From Marivirga lumbricoides (GTDB taxonomy: Bacteria; Bacteroidota; Bacteroidia; Cytophagales; Cyclobacteriaceae), in assembly GCF_014636295.1 (NCBI RefSeq), contig NZ_BMEC01000001.1, positions 582,535-646,534 of the forward strand: DNA of 64,000 nucleotides. The letters are read 5' to 3'. Positions 48,517-56,578 of this stretch are shown here, piece by piece. Made by a program: the position numbers and the translations under genes. Position 1 is the first letter of the stretch. Every line of letters begins with the position of its first letter. The notes under the pieces were generated by a model. That model searched no databases. It worked only from the letters and a program-made list of their open reading frames with translations, and was not told where the DNA came from.

Positions 48517-49995
48517 ATGTCCAAAAAAATCATTCTATGCTTCGTGATCTCTATTATCTTTGAGGCAAATAGCATAGCGCAAGTTGACAAAAATTCAACA
48601 CTCTATAATACCATACTAACCCAAGACAGCTTACTTTTCAATGTAGGGTTTAATACCTGCGACATCAGCCAATTTGAATACCTATTAAGTAATGATTTAA
48701 AGTTTTACCACGATAAAGATGGAATCTCTGATAAGACAAAATTTCTGTACGATTTAAAAAACGGACTGTGCAAAAGTCCTGAAACGCGCCAGGTAGAAAG
48801 AATATTAGTAAAAGAAAGTACAGAGATTTTCCCTCTATATAAAAATGGAGTTTTGTATGGAGCCATTCATAATGGTAAACATTTGTTTTATGAAAGCGAA
48901 GAAAGCCAACCCGGTATTGCCAGGTTTTCAAATGTATGGGTGCTGGAAAATGGCCTGTGGAAACTGGGAACTTCTTTAAGTTATGGACATCGGGCCTATG
49001 AAGTGCAAGCAACAGAAAAACCGATTTTTGAAAATAACGCAGAAATGGAACAATGGCTCAAAGAAAATAAAGTTCCAACGCTCGGTCTTGGCTTAATTGA
49101 AAATGGAGCACTTAAACAAATACAGGTTTTTGGAGAAATTAAAGCAGGTATTTCCGCTCCATATAATACCATTTTCAATGTAGCTTCATTAACCAAGCCA
49201 GTTACTGCAATGGTCACTTTAAAATTAGTCAGTGCGGGTCAGTGGGATTTGGATGAACCTATTTACAAATATTGGATCGATCCGGATCTAAAGAATGAGG
49301 ATAGGGTTAAAAAATTGACGACAAGACATATTCTCAGTCATCAAACAGGCTTTCCTAACTGGCGGGAGAATAATGAAAATGGGAAGTTGCACTTTGAATT
49401 CACTCCCGGAACTCAATATCAATATTCAGGAGAAGGATTTGAATATTTGCGGAAAGCATTAGAAAAGAAGTTTGATAAATCTTTAAATCAGCTAGCAACG
49501 GAATTGATCTTTGAGCCTCTGAAAATGACAGATACCCAATACATTTGGAATGAAGCGACAGATGAATCGAGAGTGGCACTAGGGTATGACAAAGAGGGGA
49601 ATACTTACGAAACGTATAAAAGAAAATATGAAAATGCTGCAGATGACTTACTCACTACCATAGAAGACTACGCAGCCTTTTTGATCAGCACCATGAAGGG
49701 TGAAGGTCTTTCAGAGAAGGTGTTTAAAGAAATGCAAAGCAATCAGGTGGCCACCAAAAATGGAAAGCACTTCGGGCTGGGATTTGAAGTGTACAATTTT
49801 AAAAATGGAGATTATGCCTTATCCCACGGAGGGGCTGACAATGGGGTTCAAACCATTGTTTTTATATTTCCAAAAACCCAGAAAGGATTAATTATCTTCA
49901 CCAATGTGGATGATGGCTATAAAGTGTACGAAAGAATATTAACTCATTATCTGGGCGATCAAGGAAAAGAAATAATCGAAATTGAAACGAAATAG
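48517..49995 (+). CDS. Serine hydrolase (class C beta-lactamase family) with N-terminal NTF2/DUF4440-like domain
   Basis: A 492-residue secreted protein (signal KIILCFVISIIFEANSIAQ). Residues about 28-165 form an NTF2/DUF4440-like domain. Residues 170-480 form a beta-lactamase-like hydrolase with SxxK as Ser224-Leu-Thr-Lys227, YSG in place of YxN (YQYSGEGF), and HGG (LSHGGADNG) in place of KTG. These changes fit a peptidase or esterase more than a beta-lactamase. A hairpin terminator follows. Confidence 0.88.
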   Translation: MSKKIILCFVISIIFEANSIAQVDKNSTLYNTILTQDSLLFNVGFNTCDISQFEYLLSNDLKFYHDKDGISDKTKFLYDLKNGLCKSPETRQVERILVKESTEIFPLYKNGVLYGAIHNGKHLFYESEESQPGIARFSNVWVLENGLWKLGTSLSYGHRAYEVQATEKPIFENNAEMEQWLKENKVPTLGLGLIENGALKQIQVFGEIKAGISAPYNTIFNVASLTKPVTAMVTLKLVSAGQWDLDEPIYKYWIDPDLKNEDRVKKLTTRHILSHQTGFPNWRENNENGKLHFEFTPGTQYQYSGEGFEYLRKALEKKFDKSLNQLATELIFEPLKMTDTQYIWNEATDESRVALGYDKEGNTYETYKRKYENAADDLLTTIEDYAAFLISTMKGEGLSEKVFKEMQSNQVATKNGKHFGLGFEVYNFKNGDYALSHGGADNGVQTIVFIFPKTQKGLIIFTNVDDGYKVYERILTHYLGDQGKEIIEIETK

Positions 49996-50026
49996 AAATA
50001 TAGAGAATATAAAAAACATAATTATA

Positions 50027-50060
50027 CCAGCCTTCTTTAAAAGGTTGGTTCTTTTTTTTA
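50027..50060 (+). terminator. Terminator after the serine hydrolase gene
   Basis: CCAGCCTT pairs with AAGGTTGG (one G-T wobble) around CTTTAA, followed by TTCTTTTTTTT. A run of eight T supports rho-independent termination. Confidence 0.75.
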
Positions 50061-50210
50061 GAAAGTATGTTCAGAACTTTGAATAGAGTAACTAGCAAAA
50101 ATGATTTGTAAATGTTGTAAGCATTTTCAGTAATTATAGTTGGGTAGTGAAAATTTTAAAGTAAATAAGTGTACCTTCCGGTGTACTTAGCAAATTGGTA
50201 GCGACAATTG
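50061..50210 (+). repeat. Dispersed hairpin-ended element, copy B
   Basis: Contains TATGTTCAGAACTTTGAATA, GAGTAACTAGC and AAGTAAATAAGTGTACC. Terminal hairpin TAAGTGTACC (50166-50175) / GGTGTACTTA (50180-50189) around TTCC. It ends 6 bp before the start of the lipoprotein gene and follows a terminator directly. Confidence 0.7.
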
Positions 50211-50215
50211 AAAAA

Positions 50216-50899
50216 ATGAAACTAATACAAATAATTACAGTCTTCACCCTTTTGACTTGTTGTGGACGGATAAACACAAAAACTGAACAGGAATCAACAA
50301 ACAGAAAAAAAGAAGAAGCTGAAACTTCTAAATTAAATTTAACCGATACGACAATAACCTTCATGTGGAGAGACATGAAGTACGACTCAACACTAAAAGA
50401 GACGTTCAGCTCAATATTTTTGAATACAGACTATATTAACACAATGACCAATCAGGAAAAAGCTGCGATTGGATATGTGTCTACCTTTATAGGAAACGAG
50501 TGTTGGTGGGACGGAGAGGCAAATGAGGATAGAAGCAATTTAGACTGTAAAATAATCACCGCTCTTGGACTAGGCTATCAATGTTCAGAAAAACACCTTG
50601 GTTATTTAAGAAAATGGTTCTCAGGTGACAAAGAGGTTTTATCCGAACTACAAAAATCAAACTGCCCGACAATTCCTTATACTGCAACAAGCCAAAATAC
50701 TTTCGACAAAATTGTAATTGACACTAAAGGAGATTCCATTTCTGTTTATTACGAAGTAGATGGTACTAATGTAAGAGAACAGGAAAGTTGGGAATGGTCT
50801 GAAACGGCTTATTTTATTGCGACAACTGATAATTTGAAATTGATTCAAAAAGTTAAATCAGATGTTGATCAGGAAAAATTTGAAATCACTGATGAATGA
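50216..50899 (+). CDS. Hypothetical lipoprotein
   Basis: ATG 50216 is chosen because it starts a lipoprotein signal (MKLIQIITVFTLLTCC). An upstream in-frame GTG-type start would lie within the repeat. The 227-residue product has a Lys/Glu-rich linker and a compact domain with three further Cys (NECWWDGE, NLDCKIITALGLGYQCSEKH, SNCPTIP) that may form disulfides. No family recognised. The pyruvate oxidase gene starts 131 bp downstream. Confidence 0.7.
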   Translation: MKLIQIITVFTLLTCCGRINTKTEQESTNRKKEEAETSKLNLTDTTITFMWRDMKYDSTLKETFSSIFLNTDYINTMTNQEKAAIGYVSTFIGNECWWDGEANEDRSNLDCKIITALGLGYQCSEKHLGYLRKWFSGDKEVLSELQKSNCPTIPYTATSQNTFDKIVIDTKGDSISVYYEVDGTNVREQESWEWSETAYFIATTDNLKLIQKVKSDVDQEKFEITDE

Positions 50900-51030
50900 A
50901 AAGTAGCTGCTAAAATATGTGAAAATTATATTTCCATAATGCCATGAGCAAGCCAAAGCTACGGTTCTTATATTGGCGTTATAGCGAATTAAAGCAACAA
51001 TAAATTTAATACTATCAAACCAAAATTAAT

Positions 51031-52767
51031 ATGTCAAAAAATGTAGCTGACCACTTAGTAGAAACACTTGTTGCCGCAGGTGTAAAAAGAATTTATGCCA
51101 TCACAGGTGACAGTCTCAACCCCGTAAACGATGCCGTGCGAAGAGATGGCAGGTTGCAGTGGATTCACGTCAGGCACGAGGAAGCAGGTGCTTACGCAGC
51201 TTCTATGGATGCGGAACTGAATGGCATCGGTTGTTGTATGGGGAGCAGTGGCCCGGGACATGTGCACCTCGTTAATGGCCTATATGATGCCAACAGAGCC
51301 GAAAATCCTGTTATTGCTATTGCTTCAACCGTTCATACTGATAAACTGGGGCTGGACAATTTTCAGGAAACAAGACCCGAAGCACTATTCCAGGATTGTT
51401 CGAAATACGTGTTTATGGCCAATACGCCAAAACAGGCACAAAATGGGTTGCAAACTGCCATTCAGCACGCTATCAGCCAAAGAGGGGTAGCTGTGTTAGG
51501 GCTGCCGGGTGATGTAGCCTCTGCTCAAATAGAATCAGTGCACTCTGCCAATAAAAATTTCTATACGCAGCCACGCGTGATACCAAACACCGATGATCTT
51601 GATGAACTTGCCGGGATCATCAACACAAATGAAAAAGTGGTGCTCTTTTGCGGACATGGTTGTCGCCATGCGGTAGATGAAGTGATGCAACTGGCCGAAA
51701 GACTCCATTCCCCATTGGGCTATAGTTTTAGAGGGAAAATATTTTTTGAACGGGCTAGCAATCCCTATGCAGTGGGTTTAAATGGCCTTCTGGGGAATAA
51801 ATCCGGTTTTGAAGCCATGCATCAGGCAGATGTACTGCTGATGCTGGGTACAGATTTTCCTTACAGTGAATTTCTTCCGGAAAAATGTAAAATCATTCAG
51901 ATCGATACCAAACCGGAAAAATTGGGTAGAAGGGCCAAGGTAGATTATGGGTACTGTGGCGATATTCAATCAACCCTGCAAGAGCTCCTGCCTCTCCTGA
52001 AAGCAAAAACCTCCACTGAGTTTCTTGACAAAATGCGTGCATTGCATCAGGATATTGAAAACACCTATGAAAGCTATGTAAAAGATAAATCCTCTGAAAA
52101 AAACATCCACCCGGAATATGTAGCTCATTTGGTAGATCAATTAGCTGATGATGATGCCATATTTACCGTGGATACTGGAATGAGTGCTGTGTGGGCTGCG
52201 CGCTACTTAAAAGCGGGGAAAAATCGCTATCTGACCGGCTCTTTCAATCATGGATCTATGGCCAATGCCATGCCGATGGCCATGGGTGCCGGCTTATCGC
52301 ATCCTGATCGTCAGGTAATTGCTTTTTGCGGAGACGGAGGTATCTCCATGCTCTTAGGCGATTTGATGACCATTAGCCAATATCAAATACCGGTTAAAAT
52401 CATTATTTTTAATAACCGTACGCTGGGGATGGTGAAACTGGAAATGCGTGTGGAAGGCTACATGGATTGGCAAACCGATATGGTTAATCCTGATTTTGTT
52501 AAATTGGCTGAGTCAATGAACATTGCCGGCTGGGAGGCCAAAGAATCCAAAGATGTCGAATTAGCACTTTCAAATGCATTCAACCATAAAGGGCCTGCCA
52601 TCGTCAACATTTTCACGGATCCAAATGCGCTGGCCATGCCCCCCTCTCTCACTTTTGAACAAATGAAAGGCTTTGCTAAATCTATGTCCAAAATGATGCT
52701 GAATGGAAAATTTGCAGAAATAGTAGATACAACCAAAAGCGACATAAAATACCTGAGAGAATTGTAA
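51031..52767 (+). CDS. poxB: Pyruvate oxidase / quinone-dependent pyruvate dehydrogenase (PoxB-like)
   Basis: A 578-residue thiamine diphosphate enzyme of the PoxB family. The catalytic Glu lies in RHEEAGAYAA (near residue 50), followed by GSSGPGHVHLVNGLYDA. The central FAD-binding segment starts at LDELAGIINTNEKVVLFCGH. The ThDP/Mg motif is GDGGISM...FNN near residue 440. Length and C-terminal tail match PoxB, which oxidises pyruvate to acetate and CO2 and passes electrons to membrane quinone. Only 6 bp separate it from the following FMN-binding gene, so they form one operon. Confidence 0.85.
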   Translation: MSKNVADHLVETLVAAGVKRIYAITGDSLNPVNDAVRRDGRLQWIHVRHEEAGAYAASMDAELNGIGCCMGSSGPGHVHLVNGLYDANRAENPVIAIASTVHTDKLGLDNFQETRPEALFQDCSKYVFMANTPKQAQNGLQTAIQHAISQRGVAVLGLPGDVASAQIESVHSANKNFYTQPRVIPNTDDLDELAGIINTNEKVVLFCGHGCRHAVDEVMQLAERLHSPLGYSFRGKIFFERASNPYAVGLNGLLGNKSGFEAMHQADVLLMLGTDFPYSEFLPEKCKIIQIDTKPEKLGRRAKVDYGYCGDIQSTLQELLPLLKAKTSTEFLDKMRALHQDIENTYESYVKDKSSEKNIHPEYVAHLVDQLADDDAIFTVDTGMSAVWAARYLKAGKNRYLTGSFNHGSMANAMPMAMGAGLSHPDRQVIAFCGDGGISMLLGDLMTISQYQIPVKIIIFNNRTLGMVKLEMRVEGYMDWQTDMVNPDFVKLAESMNIAGWEAKESKDVELALSNAFNHKGPAIVNIFTDPNALAMPPSLTFEQMKGFAKSMSKMMLNGKFAEIVDTTKSDIKYLREL

Positions 52768-52773
52768 TCTATT

Positions 52774-54246
52774 ATGAAAGAAGCACTTAAATTCACCTTA
52801 ATTGCCTCGATTATTTTTGGAATAATCATTGGGATTATTTTATGGCCTTTGCCAGGCTTTATTGTTCTGGCTATCCTATTAGCATCCATTGGCTTTTATG
52901 ATATGTTTCAAAAAAAGCATACCATACTCAGAAACTTTCCTGTAGTTGGCCATATACGTTTCTTACTGGAAATGATTGGTCCCGAACTGCATCAGTATTT
53001 CGTGGAATCAGGCACGGATGGAAAGCCCATCGATCGAAATCATCGCAGCTATATCTACGAACGCGCCAAAGAAGAGCGACAAACACACCCGTTCGGCACA
53101 GAGCTGGACATTAATCACGATGATTATAAATGGATGCAGCACAGCATCTACCCGGCCAAAAAAATGGAGCGTCCTCCTCGCGTTATGATTGGCGGTAAAG
53201 ATTGCCGACAACCCTACAGCGCCTCTCTGTTTAACATTTCAGCAATGAGTTTTGGTGCTTTGAGTAAAAATGCGGTGGAAGCATTGAATTTAGGGGCAGA
53301 AGCCGGAGGCTTCTTTCATGATACAGGCGAAGGCGGTATATCAAAGTACCATTTGAAAGGTGGTGATTTAGTGTGGGAAATAGGCACAGGCTACTTTGGT
53401 TGCCGGAATGAGGAGGGAAACTTTGATGCGGATAAGTTTCAAGAGAAGGCCAATTGGGAGCAAGTGAAAATGATCGAAATCAAAGTTTCACAAGGAGCCA
53501 AGCCAGGGCATGGGGGGGTATTGCCTGCAGCTAAAAATGATGCCGAAATTGCAGAAATAAGAGGTGTAAAACCACATACGGTGGTACTCTCCCCTCCAGG
53601 TCATTCTGCTTTCGGGAATGCGGAAGGATTATTGCAGTTCATTCAGCAATTGCGCGAATTGTCCAACGGAAAACCTGTTGGCTTTAAGCTGGCCATAGGT
53701 AGTAAGCAGGAGTTTGTTGAAATATGTGAAGAAATGCTCAAAACAGGCATCAAGCCGGATTTCATCACTGTAGACGGTGCCGAAGGAGGTACAGGCGCTG
53801 CTCCTATTGATTTCTCCAACTACGTGGGCATGCCCTGGGAAGATGCTTTGATTTTTGTGGTTGACACACTCAATAAGTATAATCTGAAACAAGAAATTAA
53901 GGTCATCACAGCCACTAAGATTTTTACTGCCTTTGACATATTCAAGGCGCTGTGCATCGGAGCAGATGTATGTAATTCAGCACGCGGTATGATGTTGGCG
54001 CTGGGCTGTATACAAGCATTAAAATGCAACACCAACGAATGCCCTACCGCTGTGGCTACAAACGACCCAAAATTTGTAAGAGGGTTGGTAGTGTCCGAAA
54101 AATGGAAGCGAGTTAGGAATTACCACAAAAATATATTGGAAGACTTTTTGGAATTATTGGCTGCTTCAGGATGCCATTCAGTGGAAGAAATGAACCGAAG
54201 TTTGATCTACAAAAAGGTGGATAAGCAATGGGTAGCCTATACTTAA
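52774..54246 (+). CDS. FMN-binding glutamate synthase-family membrane protein
   Basis: A 490-residue protein with two N-terminal transmembrane helices (FTLIASIIFGIIIGIILWPL and FIVLAILLASIGFYDMF). The central FMN domain of the glutamate synthase large subunit follows: SAMSFGALSKNAVEALNLGA, GGISKYHL, KPGHGGVLPA and VDGAEGGTGAAP, then CTGA-like CNSARGMMLALGCIQALKCN and TNECPTAVAT, including cysteines for an Fe-S cluster. It lacks the glutaminase domain of true GltB. It probably is a flavin oxidoreductase at the membrane. The tight link to pyruvate oxidase suggests joint electron transfer to quinone (inference). Confidence 0.88.
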   Translation: MKEALKFTLIASIIFGIIIGIILWPLPGFIVLAILLASIGFYDMFQKKHTILRNFPVVGHIRFLLEMIGPELHQYFVESGTDGKPIDRNHRSYIYERAKEERQTHPFGTELDINHDDYKWMQHSIYPAKKMERPPRVMIGGKDCRQPYSASLFNISAMSFGALSKNAVEALNLGAEAGGFFHDTGEGGISKYHLKGGDLVWEIGTGYFGCRNEEGNFDADKFQEKANWEQVKMIEIKVSQGAKPGHGGVLPAAKNDAEIAEIRGVKPHTVVLSPPGHSAFGNAEGLLQFIQQLRELSNGKPVGFKLAIGSKQEFVEICEEMLKTGIKPDFITVDGAEGGTGAAPIDFSNYVGMPWEDALIFVVDTLNKYNLKQEIKVITATKIFTAFDIFKALCIGADVCNSARGMMLALGCIQALKCNTNECPTAVATNDPKFVRGLVVSEKWKRVRNYHKNILEDFLELLAASGCHSVEEMNRSLIYKKVDKQWVAYT

Positions 54247-54299
54247 GGATATAAAACGATACTAAATATTGTTAATACATAGTGCTTAAAATAGTTTGT

Positions 54300-54384
54300 A
54301 GCTGTTGGAATAAAGAATACGGCTTACAAGCCTTTGCTTTCGGTTAAGAAAAAAGTAAATATGTGTACTTTAAAGGGCATATAG
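54300..54384 (+). repeat. Dispersed hairpin-ended element, copy C (short form)
   Basis: Shares GGAATAAAG, CGGCTTACAAGCCTTTG, TTAAGAAAAAAGTAAATATG with the right half of the other copies; the left half is degenerate. Terminal stem TATGTGTACT (54360-54369) / AGGGCATATA (54374-54383) around TTAA, with one mismatch and G-T pairs. It lies 38 bp before the GNAT gene. Confidence 0.5.
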
Positions 54385-54421
54385 TAATTTATTATATGCA
54401 AGCTGAAAAAATGGGATATCA

Positions 54422-54913
54422 ATGCAATTAAGAGTTGCTACAATTCATGACCTTGACTTAGTAAAACACTGGGACACAAAACAGCACGTAATTGATTGCG
54501 ATCCTGATGGCTTATGGAATTGGGAAATTGAGCTTAATCGAAATCCTACATGGAGAGAACAACTAATAGCTGAGTTGAATGGAGAGCCAATTGGATTTAT
54601 TCAAATAATTGATCCTTATTTAGAAGAAACTCATTATTGGGGAACTGTTGAGAAAAACAAAAAAGCTATTGACATTTGGATTGGAGAAGAAAGCAACCTG
54701 AACAAAGGGTATGGAACCATAATGATGACACTTGCAATTCAAAGATGTTTCCAGAATCAAGATGTAGACGGAATACTTATTGACCCACTAAAATCCAATG
54801 TAAAAGCCCACAGATTTTATGAAAGGCTTGGCTTTGAGTTTATTGAAGAGAGACAGTTTGATGAGTCTGAATGTTTCGTTTATGAACTGAAAAGAACACA
54901 CAACAGTGCCTAA
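54422..54913 (+). CDS. GNAT-family N-acetyltransferase (aminoglycoside 6'-acetyltransferase-like)
   Basis: A 163-residue GNAT enzyme. The acetyl-CoA binding loop is IWIGEESNLNKGYGTIMMTL (motif A, with NKGYGT) and the C-terminal motif B is AHRFYERLGFEFIEER. The spacing and the acidic N-terminal part (DPDGLWNWEIELNRNPTWRE, then GEPIGFIQIIDP) are like AAC(6')-type acetyltransferases, but substrate cannot be inferred safely. It is a single gene between copies C and D of the dispersed element. Confidence 0.85.
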   Translation: MQLRVATIHDLDLVKHWDTKQHVIDCDPDGLWNWEIELNRNPTWREQLIAELNGEPIGFIQIIDPYLEETHYWGTVEKNKKAIDIWIGEESNLNKGYGTIMMTLAIQRCFQNQDVDGILIDPLKSNVKAHRFYERLGFEFIEERQFDESECFVYELKRTHNSA

Positions 54914-55070
54914 AAAATATATGGCTGGCATTGTAAATTGACCATGATAACGCATTTCAAACTAATCATTTTTAGTAATTATCTTCACCGCCTCCTCAAT
55001 TCCATTTCACAGATTAATTTGATATAGTGCATTTACAATGCAGAACTCTTACTTGTATTGCTCATTTTGA

Positions 55071-55270
55071 CCAAAACACACACCCAGGAACGGATATTTT
55101 TCGCTGATCTTCAGTAGATTATATTTATAAAAAATTAGCTATGTTCAGAGTATTGAATAAAGTAACCAGCATAAATCGGCTTGTAAATTTTTACTAAGCG
55201 ACTACAAGCGTTTGTTGGTACCTGGGGAAAATATAAAGTAAATAAGAGTACCTCAAATTACATTTGAAAG
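55071..55270 (+). repeat. Dispersed hairpin-ended element, copy D
   Basis: Like copy A it begins CCAAAACACACACCC and has GGATATTTTTCG, then TAGCTATGTTCAGAGTATTG, AATAAAGTAACCAGC, CAAGCGTTTGTTGG and ATATAAAGTAAATAAGAGTA. The terminal hairpin is weak in this copy. It lies 17 bp before the serine hydrolase start. Confidence 0.65.
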
Positions 55271-55287
55271 ATTGTTACCCAACATTT

Positions 55288-56421
55288 ATGAAAATAAAGC
55301 ACAACCTATTCTTAATTATTTTAAGCTTAACATTTTTATCTAAGAAGAGCTACTCACAAGAAAGAAACAACAATGATATTATTGTAAAAACTATTGAAAA
55401 ACACGGAAAAGACTTTGTTAGTAATAAAAACATATCATCTGTTTCTATAGGTGTGTTTAATGACGGAGAAATTTACACCCAACACTTTGGCGCGCTTGAA
55501 AAAGGAAGAGCTAATAATCCAAATAATGAATCTATCTATGAAGTGGGCTCAGTAACTAAAACAATGACTGGCTATTTGGTTGCAAAAGCTGTAAAAGAGG
55601 GCAAAATTAACTTAGAGGAAGATGTTAGGTTTTATTTGAAAGAAGATTATCCAAATTTAGAATACAATGATAAGCCCATTACAATAAAGCATCTCCTTAC
55701 GCATACCAGTGGTTTACCTATGACTATGCCAGTAGAATTAAATGGCGTATTTGAAAATCTGGATGAAAACGTTCCAACCAGGTACAATGAAATAGAGAAA
55801 TCATATGATAAACAAAAATTCCTTATGGATCTGAAAAAGGTTTCTATAAATGTTGAGCCGGGTACCCGGTATACATATTCTAATGCTGGAGCAGAATTAA
55901 TTGGGTATGTTTTAGAAATAGTCTATGAAAAAAGCATTGATGAACTTTTGAAGGATAGCTTCCTGGATACATATCGTATGCCTAATACAGCTATAGAACT
56001 AAACCAGATTCAAAAAGATAAACTTGTAAAAGGGTATTGGATGAACAATACAACGCTATCACCGAATCAGCTCAACCCGTTATGGGGATCAGCAGGTGGA
56101 GTGAAAATGAATCTTACTGATATGCTCCGTTATATTGAATTGCAACTAAATAATGAAGACCCAATTGCCTCTGAGTCCCATAAAGTGCTTTTCGAAGAAG
56201 GAAAAACTTTTAAAATAGCGTATTTTTGGAGAGTATGGAATGATAAACATGGTACTTCATACAATCATCATGGAGGTACAAGCGGTACACAAAACTGGTT
56301 GTTTATTTTTCCTGATTATCGGTTAGGCATCTCCATCATAACTAATCAAAGTGGACCTAAAACACCAAACCTTCTCAGTAAGACAGTAAAAAAAATGTTG
56401 AAGGATATAATTAATGATTAA
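55288..56421 (+). CDS. Class C beta-lactamase-like serine hydrolase
   Basis: Start ATG 55288 gives a signal peptide (LFLIILSLTFLSKKSYSQ). The 377-residue protein has SxxK as Ser88-Val-Thr-Lys91, YSN in RYTYSNAGAELIGYV (the YxN motif), and HHGGTSG near the C-terminus in place of KTG. The motif set is that of the serine beta-lactamase/D-Ala-D-Ala peptidase family. It is closer to canonical YxN than the two other members in this window. Probable periplasmic peptidase or esterase; true beta-lactamase activity is possible but unproven. Confidence 0.88.
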   Translation: MKIKHNLFLIILSLTFLSKKSYSQERNNNDIIVKTIEKHGKDFVSNKNISSVSIGVFNDGEIYTQHFGALEKGRANNPNNESIYEVGSVTKTMTGYLVAKAVKEGKINLEEDVRFYLKEDYPNLEYNDKPITIKHLLTHTSGLPMTMPVELNGVFENLDENVPTRYNEIEKSYDKQKFLMDLKKVSINVEPGTRYTYSNAGAELIGYVLEIVYEKSIDELLKDSFLDTYRMPNTAIELNQIQKDKLVKGYWMNNTTLSPNQLNPLWGSAGGVKMNLTDMLRYIELQLNNEDPIASESHKVLFEEGKTFKIAYFWRVWNDKHGTSYNHHGGTSGTQNWLFIFPDYRLGISIITNQSGPKTPNLLSKTVKKMLKDIIND

Positions 56422-56525
56422 ATCGTTGGGTCATAAACCTAAAGCTTCAGCTACACTTATAGAAGAAGTGAGTTCTAATTATTTTCCTCATCACCTCTCA
56501 CTATAAGATAAAATCACATAATATA

Positions 56526-56555
56526 AAAAAAGGGGAAGCTATTGCTCCCCCTTTT
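56526..56555 (-). terminator. Rho-independent terminator for the giant T9SS gene
   Basis: On the minus strand GGGGGAGC, loop, then GCTTCCCC, followed by TTTTTTT. It lies 24 bp after the stop codon. Confidence 0.85.
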
Positions 56556-56578
56556 CCAATTTTCATTGATCAAAAAAT

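Noticed and set aside
29699-55270. Copies A-D as integron attC sites separating gene cassettes
   Set aside because: Their sizes and hairpins invite the idea, but the canonical RYYYAAC/GTTRRRY core sites are not found at both ends, no integrase gene is present, and one unit spans three genes. I report the element without naming it attC.
36413-56421. Three acquired antibiotic-resistance beta-lactamases
   Set aside because: All three belong to the broad SxxK hydrolase family. None keeps KTG and only two keep a YxN-type motif, so resistance cannot be inferred.
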